64,000 nucleotides of DNA, taken from positions 310,001 to 374,000 of the forward strand of contig CAVRZD010000006.1 of assembly GCA_963725645.1 (NCBI GenBank). The letters run 5' to 3'. The notes below the pieces were generated by a model. The model was not told where the DNA came from and made no database searches. It saw only the letters and a list, made by a program, of their open reading frames with translations. This document shows positions 53,428 through 61,519 of the stretch, piece after piece. Source of the DNA: JALYZC01 sp963725645 (GTDB taxonomy: Bacteria; Actinomycetota; Thermoleophilia; Solirubrobacterales; Solirubrobacteraceae). Numbering within the stretch: position 1 is the stretch's first letter; every line of letters starts with the position of its first letter. A program made the translations under genes and the position numbers.

Positions 53428-54075
53428 ATCCTTCTCCTCAGCGTCCTCGTCAGCGTCCCCCAGAACGTGGGGTACCCGGTGCTCGGCCTGCTGGTCGGGC
53501 TGGAGTCCGCCGGAATCCCTCTGCCGGGGGAGACCGCGCTCATCGCGGCCGCCGCGCTGGCGAAGCACGGCGGTTTGGAGATCGAGATCGTGATCGCCGT
53601 GGCGGCCGCGGCGGCGATCATCGGGGACAGCCTCGGCTACGCCGTATCGCGGCGCTACGGGCGGCGGCTGCTCACGCGCCCCGGGCGCACGCAGGCCCGG
53701 CGCATGGACGTGCTCGCCCGCGGCGAGGCGTTCTTCGATCGCCACGGCCCGAAGGCGGTCTTCTTCGGCCGCTGGATCACCGGGCTGCGCGTGTGGGCCT
53801 CGTGGCTGGCCGGCATCACGCACATGCCCTACCGCCAGTTCCTGATGTGGAACGCGCTGGGCGGGATCACCTGGGCCATCACGGTCGGCATCGTCGGCTA
53901 CCTCGTGGGGACCGCCGCGGAGGAGATCGTCGAGAAGGCGGGGTTGGGAGCGGCGATCCTGGTCGCGGTCGTGGTCGTCGGCGCGCTGGTCTTCTTCCAC
54001 GTGCGCCGGGGGCGCCACCGCCCAACAAGGGCACCGGCAGAACCCGAGCCCGAGCAACTCGGAACTAAGAACTAA
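53428..54075 (+). CDS. DedA/SNARE-associated membrane protein, probable ATC start
   Basis: A DedA-family membrane protein (VTT domain) of about 215 aa, thought to act in lipid scrambling or undecaprenyl-phosphate recycling. GLLVGLESAGIPLPGETALIAAA carries the family Glu and the PGE motif; GDSLGYAVSRRYGRRLL and FFDRHGPKAVFFGRWITGLRVWAS contain the conserved Gly and Arg. The first usual start codon, GTG 53467, would remove the first half of helix 1. The frame is open upstream with DedA-like residues (ILLLSVLVSVPQN) but without ATG, GTG or TTG, and ATC 53428 lies seven bases after TAGCCT. The stop overlaps the convergent STAS gene by four bases. Confidence 0.87.
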   Translation: MLLLSVLVSVPQNVGYPVLGLLVGLESAGIPLPGETALIAAAALAKHGGLEIEIVIAVAAAAAIIGDSLGYAVSRRYGRRLLTRPGRTQARRMDVLARGEAFFDRHGPKAVFFGRWITGLRVWASWLAGITHMPYRQFLMWNALGGITWAITVGIVGYLVGTAAEEIVEKAGLGAAILVAVVVVGALVFFHVRRGRHRPTRAPAEPEPEQLGTKN

Positions 54076-54443
54076 GCACTACCGTCCTGGCCGCGGGCCG
54101 CGTCCAGCGCCCGCTGCTTCGAGTCCACGACCGTGAAGGTCGTCGCCGTGCCGGTGATGTCGAACAGGCGCAGGACGGTGGGGTTCGTGCACACGATCAC
54201 CAAGTTGCCGCCCTGGCGGACCACCCGCCGGAGACCGTTGAGGAGCACCATCAGGCCCGTGGAGTCGAGGAACGTCAGCTCGCCGAGGTCGATCACGACC
54301 GCCGTCTTGCCGGCCGCGATCGCCTCGCGCAGGGGGTCGGCGAGCCGAGGGACCGTGGCGACGTCGAGCTCGCCGCGCAGCGCGAGCACATGCGTCTGGT
54401 CGTCCACGTCCTCCTCGGTCACCCTCAACTGAGGCACGGGCAC
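54072..54443 (-). CDS. STAS-domain anti-sigma-factor antagonist
   Basis: A 123-aa single STAS domain. LRGELDVATVPRLADPL and LTFLDSTGLMVLLNGL match the SpoIIAA family, with the phosphorylatable Ser61 in DSTGL. Such proteins release a sigma factor when dephosphorylated. No anti-sigma kinase or sigma gene is adjacent, so the partner is elsewhere. The GTG start is seven bases after TAGGCA (54451-54456 reversed); another GTG six bases inside is also possible. Confidence 0.88.
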   Translation of the reverse strand: MPVPQLRVTEEDVDDQTHVLALRGELDVATVPRLADPLREAIAAGKTAVVIDLGELTFLDSTGLMVLLNGLRRVVRQGGNLVIVCTNPTVLRLFDITGTATTFTVVDSKQRALDAARGQDGSA

Positions 54444-54501
54444 GCGGGCGTGCCTATCGCGCCGGTGGTGGCGCTGTCAAGTCGAACGCACGTCACTCCA
54501 T

Positions 54502-55884
54502 TTAGTGGTCTGGCAACCGCAGGTGTAGGCAGGTGCCGCCGTCGGCCGCCGCCTCGGCCGCGACGGTGCCCCCGTGGGCCTCGGCCACCTGGCGGACGAT
54601 CGCCAGGCCCAAACCCGAGCCCGGGCGGTCGCGGGCGTCGTTCCCGCGGTAGAAGCGGTCGAAGACGTGCGGCAGGTCGGTGGGCGCGATGCCGGGGCCG
54701 TGGTCGCGGACGCTCACCTCGCCGTCGGCGACGCGAATCTCGACCGGGCCGCCGTCGGGGCTCCACTTGATCGCGTTGTCGAGCAGGTTGGAGACCGCGC
54801 GGTCGAGGCGATCGGGGACCGCCGCCACGACCGTCGGCGCGAGCTCGGTCTCGAAGACGAGCCCGGGAGCGTGGCGCCGCGCGCGGTCGACCGCCTCCGC
54901 GACCAGCGTGTCGAGCCGAACGTCCTCGGCGTCGGACTGGCGCTCGTCGCCGCGGGCGAGGTCGATCAGGTCCGTCATCAGCACCGTCAGCTCGTCGATC
55001 TGCCCCTCGATCTCGTCGAGCAGGCGTTCGCGCTCCGCCGCGGGCAGCTCGCGCGAGCGCAGCACCTCGATGTTGGTCCGCAGGGTGGTGACGGGCGTCC
55101 GCAGCTCGTGCGAGGCGTCCGCGACGAGCTGGCGCTGCGCCGCGGTCGACGCCTCGAGCGCCCGGGTCGAGCGCTCCAGCGAGTCGAGCATCGCGTTGAA
55201 CGACCGCGCGAGCCGCGACAGCTCGTCGTCGCCCGCGACCGCGATCCGCCGGCCGAGGTCGCGCGTGGCCGCGACGTGCTCGGTGGCCTCCGTCAGCCGC
55301 TGCACGGGGGCGACCGCCGTGCGGGCCACGATCCGGCCGAGCACGACCGCGAGCGCGACGCCGCCCAGCGCGACCAGCGCGAGGATCAGCCGCAGCTGGC
55401 GCAGCGTGCGGTCGACCTCGGCGAGGGAGCGGCCGAGCATCACGGCCCGCCCCGGCGCCACACGGGTCGCGTACACGCGCACGTGGTCCCCCTGGACGCG
55501 CGAGTCGTACAGGAATGCGGCCGACCGGCCGGCGGCGACGTCGCGGACACGGCCGTTCACCGGCACCGTGGCGCCGCCGGTGCGCACGCGCGTGATCGTG
55601 CCGTCGCGGGACACGAGCTGGAAGAACAGGTTGGGCTCGCCCGGCCGTACGGGCGGCACCGGGAAGGGCGGGGCCGGCACGCGCACGCGCGGGACGATGC
55701 GCACGCCACGCGGCAGCACCGCGACCGAGAGCCGCTGCGCCGCGCGCCCGGACCCCCGCAGCGACCGGTCGACCTCGCCGCGCAGCTCCCCGCGCACGAG
55801 CACGTAGGTGAGCACCGAGCCCAGCACCGCGATCACGGCCACCGCCGCGGCCGCCACCAGGGTGAGCCGGCGGGTGAAGGTCAT
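54502..55884 (-). CDS. Sensor histidine kinase (MprB-like)
   Basis: A 460-aa membrane kinase. Helix 1 (8-30), an extracytoplasmic sensor region (about 31-165, Pro/Arg-rich), helix 2 (about 166-187), HAMP (about 188-240), HisKA with His259 in ADASHELRTPVTTL, and HATPase with NLLDNAIKWSPDGG, DHGPGIAP and GSGLGLAIV. It overlaps the response regulator stop by four bases (ATGA), so the pair is translated together. It ends the ABC-lipoprotein operon, which suggests that the exported lipoprotein or the ABC substrate is linked to what it senses. Confidence 0.93.
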   Translation of the reverse strand: MTFTRRLTLVAAAAVAVIAVLGSVLTYVLVRGELRGEVDRSLRGSGRAAQRLSVAVLPRGVRIVPRVRVPAPPFPVPPVRPGEPNLFFQLVSRDGTITRVRTGGATVPVNGRVRDVAAGRSAAFLYDSRVQGDHVRVYATRVAPGRAVMLGRSLAEVDRTLRQLRLILALVALGGVALAVVLGRIVARTAVAPVQRLTEATEHVAATRDLGRRIAVAGDDELSRLARSFNAMLDSLERSTRALEASTAAQRQLVADASHELRTPVTTLRTNIEVLRSRELPAAERERLLDEIEGQIDELTVLMTDLIDLARGDERQSDAEDVRLDTLVAEAVDRARRHAPGLVFETELAPTVVAAVPDRLDRAVSNLLDNAIKWSPDGGPVEIRVADGEVSVRDHGPGIAPTDLPHVFDRFYRGNDARDRPGSGLGLAIVRQVAEAHGGTVAAEAAADGGTCLHLRLPDH

Positions 55885-56564
55885 GGCTCGCGCAGGACGT
55901 AACCGACGCCGCGGATCGTGTGCAGCAGTCGCGGCTCGCCGCCCTCCTCGAGCTTGCGTCGCAGGTAGCCCACGTAGACGCCGAGCGAGTTCGACCGCGT
56001 GCCGAAGTCATAGCCCCACACGCGCTCGAAGATCGTCGAGCGCGGCAGCGCCTGGCGCGGGTTGCGCATGAACAGCTCGAGCAGCAGGAATTCGGTACGG
56101 GTGAGCTGGAGGCGGCGCTCGCCGCGCGAGACCTCGTACGCGACCGGATCGAGCCGGACGTCGGCGAAGCACAGCGCCTCGCCGGGTCCCTCGCCGCCGC
56201 GGCGCATGAGCGCGCGCAGCCGGGCCAGCAGCTCGCGCAGCGCGAAGGGCTTGACCAGGTAGTCGTCGGCTCCGGCGTCGAGGCCCGCCACCCGGTCGTC
56301 GATCGCGTCGCGCGCCGTCAGCATGAGGATCGGCGTGCGGTCGCCGGCGTCGCGCAGGCGCCGCGCGACCTCGAGCCCGTCCGGTGCGGGCATCGACACG
56401 TCGAGCACGATCGCGTCGACGGCGTCGTCGGCGAGCCGCTCGAGTGCCTCGCGGCCGCCGCCGGCCGGTTCGACGTCGTAGCCCTCCAGCCGCAAAGCGC
56501 GGGAGATCGACTGGCGGACGGCCGGTTCGTCGTCGACGACGAGGATGCGCATCTGCGGACCCAT
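55881..56564 (-). CDS. OmpR-family response regulator (MprA-like)
   Basis: A 227-aa regulator. Receiver: DDE at 11-13, phospho-acceptor Asp55 in VLDVSMPAPDG, Lys near 105 in LVKPF. Winged helix: RLQLTRTEFLLLELFMRNP, recognition helix NSLGVYVGYLRRKLEE, and the end TIRGVGYVLREP. I start at ATG 56564 (MGPQMRIL); the ATG at 56552 (MRILVV) is equally plausible. Longer upstream extensions are Arg/Pro-rich and run into the lipoprotein gene. Its partner is the overlapping kinase. It follows the ABC genes on the same strand. Confidence 0.93.
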   Translation of the reverse strand: MGPQMRILVVDDEPAVRQSISRALRLEGYDVEPAGGGREALERLADDAVDAIVLDVSMPAPDGLEVARRLRDAGDRTPILMLTARDAIDDRVAGLDAGADDYLVKPFALRELLARLRALMRRGGEGPGEALCFADVRLDPVAYEVSRGERRLQLTRTEFLLLELFMRNPRQALPRSTIFERVWGYDFGTRSNSLGVYVGYLRRKLEEGGEPRLLHTIRGVGYVLREP

Positions 56565-56596
56565 TGTCCCGCGCCGGCCCGACGCAGCGGGATGGG

Positions 56597-56955
56597 CTAC
56601 TGGAACGTGCCGCCTCCCTGACCCGGCGGAGCGCCCTCGGGCGCGCCACCGCCGGGTGGGCCGCCCTGGGGCGCCTGGTCGCCAAACACCTGCACACGGC
56701 AGGCCAGCAGGGCCTGGCGGAACTTGGGGTCGCGCGGGTTGAAGCCGGGGGGCGGCCCGCTGCCGGGCTGCCGTGGTCGGGCCGGAACCTTGATGCCCTT
56801 GGACTGCAGGCACTTCGCCAGCGCCTCGAAGCGGGCTCCGCGCGGGCCGCCCGGCGCCGTCGTCGTGGCCTGCTTCGCCGACGACGAGGAGCCGCACCCC
56901 GCCGCCACCGCGGCGAGCGTCGCGGCCGTCAGGGCGCAGGCGAGCCGCGGCCGCA

Positions 56956-56956
<1 letters not shown>
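56597..56956 (-). CDS. Small secreted lipoprotein of the ABC/two-component operon
   Basis: A 119-aa lipoprotein with lipobox AVAAGC (Cys21), a Ser/Thr linker, a short domain FEALAKCLQSKGIKVP...FRQALLACRVQVFG with two Cys that may pair, and a Pro/Gly-rich C-terminal tail. The family is unassigned. ATG overlaps the ATPase stop by one base (TGATG) and the regulator gene starts 32 bases downstream. Position within an ABC/two-component operon suggests a sensory or export accessory role. Confidence 0.77.
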
Positions 56957-57669
<713 letters not shown>

Positions 57670-57693
57670 CTGTCTCTGTCTCCGTTCCGGTTG

Positions 57694-59221
57694 TCAGTCG
57701 ATGTGCCGTAGCGCGTCGGCCGGTCGCAGCCGCGCGGCTCGCAGGCCGCCGACCGCGCCGGCGATCAGCCCGCCGGCCAGCGCGAGCGCCACGGCGAGCA
57801 GCAGCACGCCGGGGTCAATCGGCGCGTCGAGCGCGACCGACTGCGAGCCGGAGGCGACCGTGCCCTGCCCGAAGGCCTGGGCGAACGGTCCGCCGCCGGC
57901 CGGAGCCGCCTGTGCCACCGACGCCGTCAGCGAGGGCGAGAGCGCGCTGACCAGCGCCGCGCCGCCCACGCCGATGACGACGCCGACCAGCGCTCCGATC
58001 GCGCCCTGCGCGAGCGACTCGCCCGCGACCTGGCGGACGACCAGGCGCTGGGACCAGCCCAGCGCCTTGAGCGTGCCGAGCTCGCGGATGCGCTTCGTCA
58101 CCGACGACAGCGTCAGCAGGCTCGCGATCAGGAAGGCGGCCGCCAGAGCCACGACGGCGAGCGCGGTGCCGAGGTCGTCCGAAAGGGACTTCGCGTCGAC
58201 CAGGGAGCCGCCGACGCGGTCGGCCAGGTCCTTCGCCGTCGTCACCTGCGCGCCGGTGAAGGAGCCCTCGATGGCCTTCGAGACGCTGCCGACATCGCTC
58301 GCGCTGTCCGTGCGCACCTGCACGGTGTTGACGCGCCCCGCGCGGTTGGAGAGCTTCTGGAGCGTGGCCAGCTCGACGTAGACGTCGGCGGCCTGGCCCC
58401 CGAGCGGCGGCTTGGACAGCCCGACGATCTTGAACGTCTTGCCCCCGAGCCTGACGGTGTCGCCGACGCCGAGGTTCTTCGAGCGCGCGTAGGAGACATT
58501 GAGGATGGCCTGATAGGAGCCGCCGGCGCTCGAGAAGTAGCGGCCGCTCGCGAGTTCGCCGGGCGTGACAGGGCGCCAGGCTCGGCCGAGACTGGTCGAC
58601 GCCGGTCACCGAGGTGGGGGCGACGTTGATGCTGTCCGGGCCGCCGCCACCGCCGCCGCCGGGAACGCCGCCGCCGCCGCCTCGGCGGAAGCCGCCGCCG
58701 AAGCCGCCCTGGCCGGCGTCCTGCGGGACTGTGCCCTCGACGTGCAGGCTGGTCAGCGTCAGCGCGCCGGCCGCCGACTTGACGCCGTTCTCGCCGGCGA
58801 TCTGCTGCACCTGGGAGGCGGGGAAGGAGAGCTGGTTGCGAGACAGGAACGTGTCGCGCGAGAAGTGCGTGCCCGGCTTGCCGGCGGATCGCAGGTCGAG
58901 GCGCCCGCCGCCGTTCTCCCGGCGCAACGCGTCGCGCTCGGACTGGGACAACCCGGCCCCGGGCCCACCCGCACCGCCGCCGCCGGGCGTGAACGTCTGT
59001 CCGTTGCCGCTTCCGCTCACCCGCAGCGGCCGCGTCACCGACATGTCGGTGCCGACGCCGGTGAGCGGCTCGAGCACCTTCTGCTGGGCGTCGTCGAGGC
59101 CGTTGGACAACGCGGTGACGGTGACGACGAGGCCGACGCCGACGCCCAGGCCGAGCGCCGTCAGGGCGGTCCGGCCGGCGCGCCGGCGCAGCTCGGCGCC
59201 GATGTAGGACAGGTAGAACAC
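57694..59221 (-). pseudogene. FtsX/MacB-type ABC permease, one-base frameshift
   Basis: About 508 codons if repaired. The GTG start is supported by AAGGAG six bases upstream. Frame one gives the N-terminal helix (FYLSYIGAELRRRAGRTALTALG), a long extracytoplasmic region with Gly-rich stretches, and reads correctly to VTGVDQSRPSL. Then an extra T (A at plus-strand 58570) shifts the frame; the correct continuation VTPGELASGRYF...VGDTVRLGGKTFKIVG...KRIRELGTLKALGW (FtsX signature) lies in another frame down to 57694 with the last three helices. Without the extra base the protein is intact. It may be a real mutation, a sequencing error or programmed. The ATPase and lipoprotein genes follow. Confidence 0.85.
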
Positions 59222-59288
59222 GCGGAGCTCCTTGTCGAGGGTGCCGCGGCCACCCTCCCAGCCCCACGTAAGAGTCCCTTTGCCGGGA

Positions 59289-59321
59289 ATGAAGAAAACT
59301 CGAAGAACGTCGCCGGCGTGA
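59289..59321 (+). other. Ten-codon upstream ORF with duplicated start context
   Basis: ATG at 59289 opens MKKTRRTSPA and stops at 59319-59321, inside the GAGAGG that serves the next gene. The 14 bases around its ATG (59281-59294) recur exactly at 59327-59340 around the real start of the glutaredoxin-like gene. It might be a translated leader that couples to the gene or just a duplication remnant. Confidence 0.3.
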
Positions 59322-59334
59322 GAGGATGCCGGGA

Positions 59335-59592
59335 ATGAAGCTCTACCGCTGCAAGACCCCGACGGACCGGCTCTGCCCCTGCGGCAAGGTCGCCCGTGAG
59401 CTCAAGGGCGCCGGCATCGAGTTCGAGACCGAGCGCGTGCCGCTGTCGGCCAAGCCGGAGAACCGGGAGAACATCGTGGAGCTGACCGGTCAGCCCAAGG
59501 TCCCGGTGCTGGTGGACGACGACGGCACCGCCACGCACGACTCCGAGCGGATCGTCGAGCTCATCCGCGCCCGCTCCTCGGCGTCGAGCTGA
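59335..59592 (+). CDS. Glutaredoxin / GST N-terminal-like thiol protein
   Basis: An 85-aa thioredoxin-fold protein. KLYRCKTPTDRLCPCGKVARELKGAGIEFE carries a CPCG active-site-like motif near residues 14-17 preceded by another Cys, and QPKVPVLVDDDG supplies the cis-Pro of the fold (VP). Redox or thiol-transfer activity is plausible; actinobacteria generally use mycothiol, so glutathione is unlikely as the partner. I prefer ATG 59335 because GAGAGG (59320-59325) lies nine bases upstream; ATG 59326 is in frame but abuts it. YihY follows 38 bases later. Confidence 0.83.
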   Translation: MKLYRCKTPTDRLCPCGKVARELKGAGIEFETERVPLSAKPENRENIVELTGQPKVPVLVDDDGTATHDSERIVELIRARSSASS

Positions 59593-59630
59593 GCCGCGTC
59601 CCGGCACCCGCGCGCCGCGCCGGCCGCGCG

Positions 59631-60458
59631 GTGCGGGCCTTCTACTGGAAGGCGTACGAGGACAATCTGACGGGGCAGTCGGCCATGGTCGCGTACAACC
59701 TGCTGCTGTCGATCCTGCCGCTGGCGCTGCTGTCGCTGTTCATCGCGGGCCAGATCGTCGAGAGCAACGCGCTGGAGCAGAGCGTGATCCGCGACCTGCG
59801 CAAGATCTTCCCCGGCGCGGCCGAGCACACCGTCGCGAACGCGCTCAACCGCGTGGAGACCTCGTCGACCAGCATCGGGATCGCGGCGCTGATCACCTCG
59901 ATCTGGATCGGGGCGTCGTTCTGGGGCGCGCTCGACACCGCGTTCTGCCGGATCTACCACTTCCGCTGCCGCTCGTGGTGGGAGCAGAAGCGGTTCGCCC
60001 TGGCCATGCTGGTGGTGGCGATCGTGTTCATCGCCGCGACCATCGCGGTGCCCGCGCTGCAGAGCATCCTGGTGCAGGGCGCGAGGCAGCTCCCGTTCGG
60101 CCTCGACCGCGTGCGCGGTGTCGTGTTCGCGCTCACGCTCGTCGCCGGGCTCGTGCTGGTGTTCGCGATCCTCTGCCTGATCTACTGGACGGTGCCCAAC
60201 CGCTCGCTGATGCCGTGGCGCGCGATCTGGCCCGGCGCCGCGCTCGCCACGGTCGCCATCGGGATCGTCGACTACGCCTTCCCCCTCTACCTCTCGAAGG
60301 TCTCGAGCTTCGCCCGGCTCGGCACGACCCTGGTGTTCATCCTGATCGTGCTGCTGTGGTTCTACGCCGTGGCGATCATCATCCTCGGCGGCGCCACGGT
60401 CAACGCCATGCGCATGGCGCGCGAGCGCCCGCCGGTTCCGGAGCCGGCGGCGTCGTAG
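59631..60458 (+). CDS. YihY/BrkB-family integral membrane protein
   Basis: A 275-aa protein with six helices of the YihY/UPF0761 family (often mislabelled ribonuclease BN). The diagnostic AYEDNLTGQSAMVAYNLLLSILPLALL start, GALDTAFCRIYHF, LIYWTVPNRSLMPWRAIWPGA and the final YAVAIIILGGATVNAM are all present. The function is not established. GTG start; the frame is open a little further upstream but without another start codon after the previous stop. No ribosome binding site is seen. Confidence 0.9.
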   Translation: MRAFYWKAYEDNLTGQSAMVAYNLLLSILPLALLSLFIAGQIVESNALEQSVIRDLRKIFPGAAEHTVANALNRVETSSTSIGIAALITSIWIGASFWGALDTAFCRIYHFRCRSWWEQKRFALAMLVVAIVFIAATIAVPALQSILVQGARQLPFGLDRVRGVVFALTLVAGLVLVFAILCLIYWTVPNRSLMPWRAIWPGAALATVAIGIVDYAFPLYLSKVSSFARLGTTLVFILIVLLWFYAVAIIILGGATVNAMRMARERPPVPEPAAS

Positions 60459-60465
60459 GCGCCGC

Positions 60466-61515
60466 CTAGCCCCAGCGAAAGCCGGTCGGACTCGGCGCCG
60501 GCGCGAGCGGGCTGGACGGCAGCCCGGGCGGCGGCTCGGGCGCGTTGTAGCCCGCGGGCGCCACGTCGTTGGGGGTGTCGGCGTGGAACAGCGACGCGAG
60601 GTACTGGATCTGGCCGCGGCCGGGGCCGAGCTCGAACTGGCCCCCGCCGTAGGCGCCGATGCCGCGCGCCGCGCAGTAGTCGTAGGCGTCGCACAGCGAG
60701 CGCAGCCCACCGAGCCTCGAGGGCTTGAGGTTGACCATCCGCGGCGGGAACGGGAGGGCCTCGATGTCCGCGGTCGAGTGGATCGGGGCGTCCCAGGTGA
60801 TGCGGTCGCGGTGCGGCTTGAGCAGCTCGTCGATCTCCGGCGTCAGCGCGGGATCCTCGATCCAGGCGTCCGGGAAGGCGTCCACGACGCGGGCGTAGAG
60901 GTCGGGATCGGGCGCCTGGTCGACCACCGTGCCCTTGTAGAGCCCCTTGAAGTCGACCGAGTCCACCGCGCCGGTCGCGCGCAGCTCGGCGATCAGCGCG
61001 TCGTCCCACGAGGACGTCGGGTCGAGCTTGAAGCGCAGCGTGGGGTAGGCGTCGAGCCGGCGGCGGAGCGGCTCCATCGTGGGCGGCTCGCCGAGACGAA
61101 GCGAGACCACGAACGTGACCGGAAGCGGATCGCGGCCGAGGGCGTCGTGCAGGGACCGATCCGCCTGGCGCAGCGCGAGGTCGAGCGCGGCGCTGTCGAA
61201 CGCCCAGCGCCGGTACAGGGGCGAGACGTCGCGCTGGGGCGGCTCCGGGAAGAGGTCGAGCGACGCGACCAGCTCGCCGAACGAGGCGATCGTGTGCTCG
61301 CCGGCGAGCGGCTGGACCGGACCGGCGGCCTGGAGGAGCTCGTGGTCGACGGCGTCGTAGACGACGTCCTCGCCGACGCCCTCCTCGCCGCCGCCGCGCA
61401 GCCGGATGACCGTGGACTTGCGCGTGAAGTCCGACGAGACGTCGCGGACCAGCCCGTCGAGCGCGTAGGACTCGACGACGAGCGGAAGGTCCGCGAGGCG
61501 CTCGTAGGTGCTCAG
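60466..61515 (-). CDS. Enolase-superfamily enzyme (muconate cycloisomerase/OSBS-like), CTG start proposed
   Basis: A 349-aa enzyme if it starts at CTG 61515. The first usual start codon, GTG 61110, would leave 214 aa and delete the whole N-terminal capping domain, which is clearly encoded upstream without a stop (RKSTVIRLRGGGEEGVGED; VSPLYRRWAFDSAALDLALR). In the barrel, with CTG as 1, Lys163 (FKLD), metal ligands Asp188 (VDFKG), Glu220 (WIEDP) and Asp242 (TWDAP) and Lys264 (NLKPSRLGG) match the superfamily. No ATG, GTG or TTG exists in frame before 61110. The CTG is five bases after the PhoD stop. The substrate is unknown. Confidence 0.82.
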   Translation of the reverse strand: MSTYERLADLPLVVESYALDGLVRDVSSDFTRKSTVIRLRGGGEEGVGEDVVYDAVDHELLQAAGPVQPLAGEHTIASFGELVASLDLFPEPPQRDVSPLYRRWAFDSAALDLALRQADRSLHDALGRDPLPVTFVVSLRLGEPPTMEPLRRRLDAYPTLRFKLDPTSSWDDALIAELRATGAVDSVDFKGLYKGTVVDQAPDPDLYARVVDAFPDAWIEDPALTPEIDELLKPHRDRITWDAPIHSTADIEALPFPPRMVNLKPSRLGGLRSLCDAYDYCAARGIGAYGGGQFELGPGRGQIQYLASLFHADTPNDVAPAGYNAPEPPPGLPSSPLAPAPSPTGFRWG

Positions 61516-61519
61516 GTGT

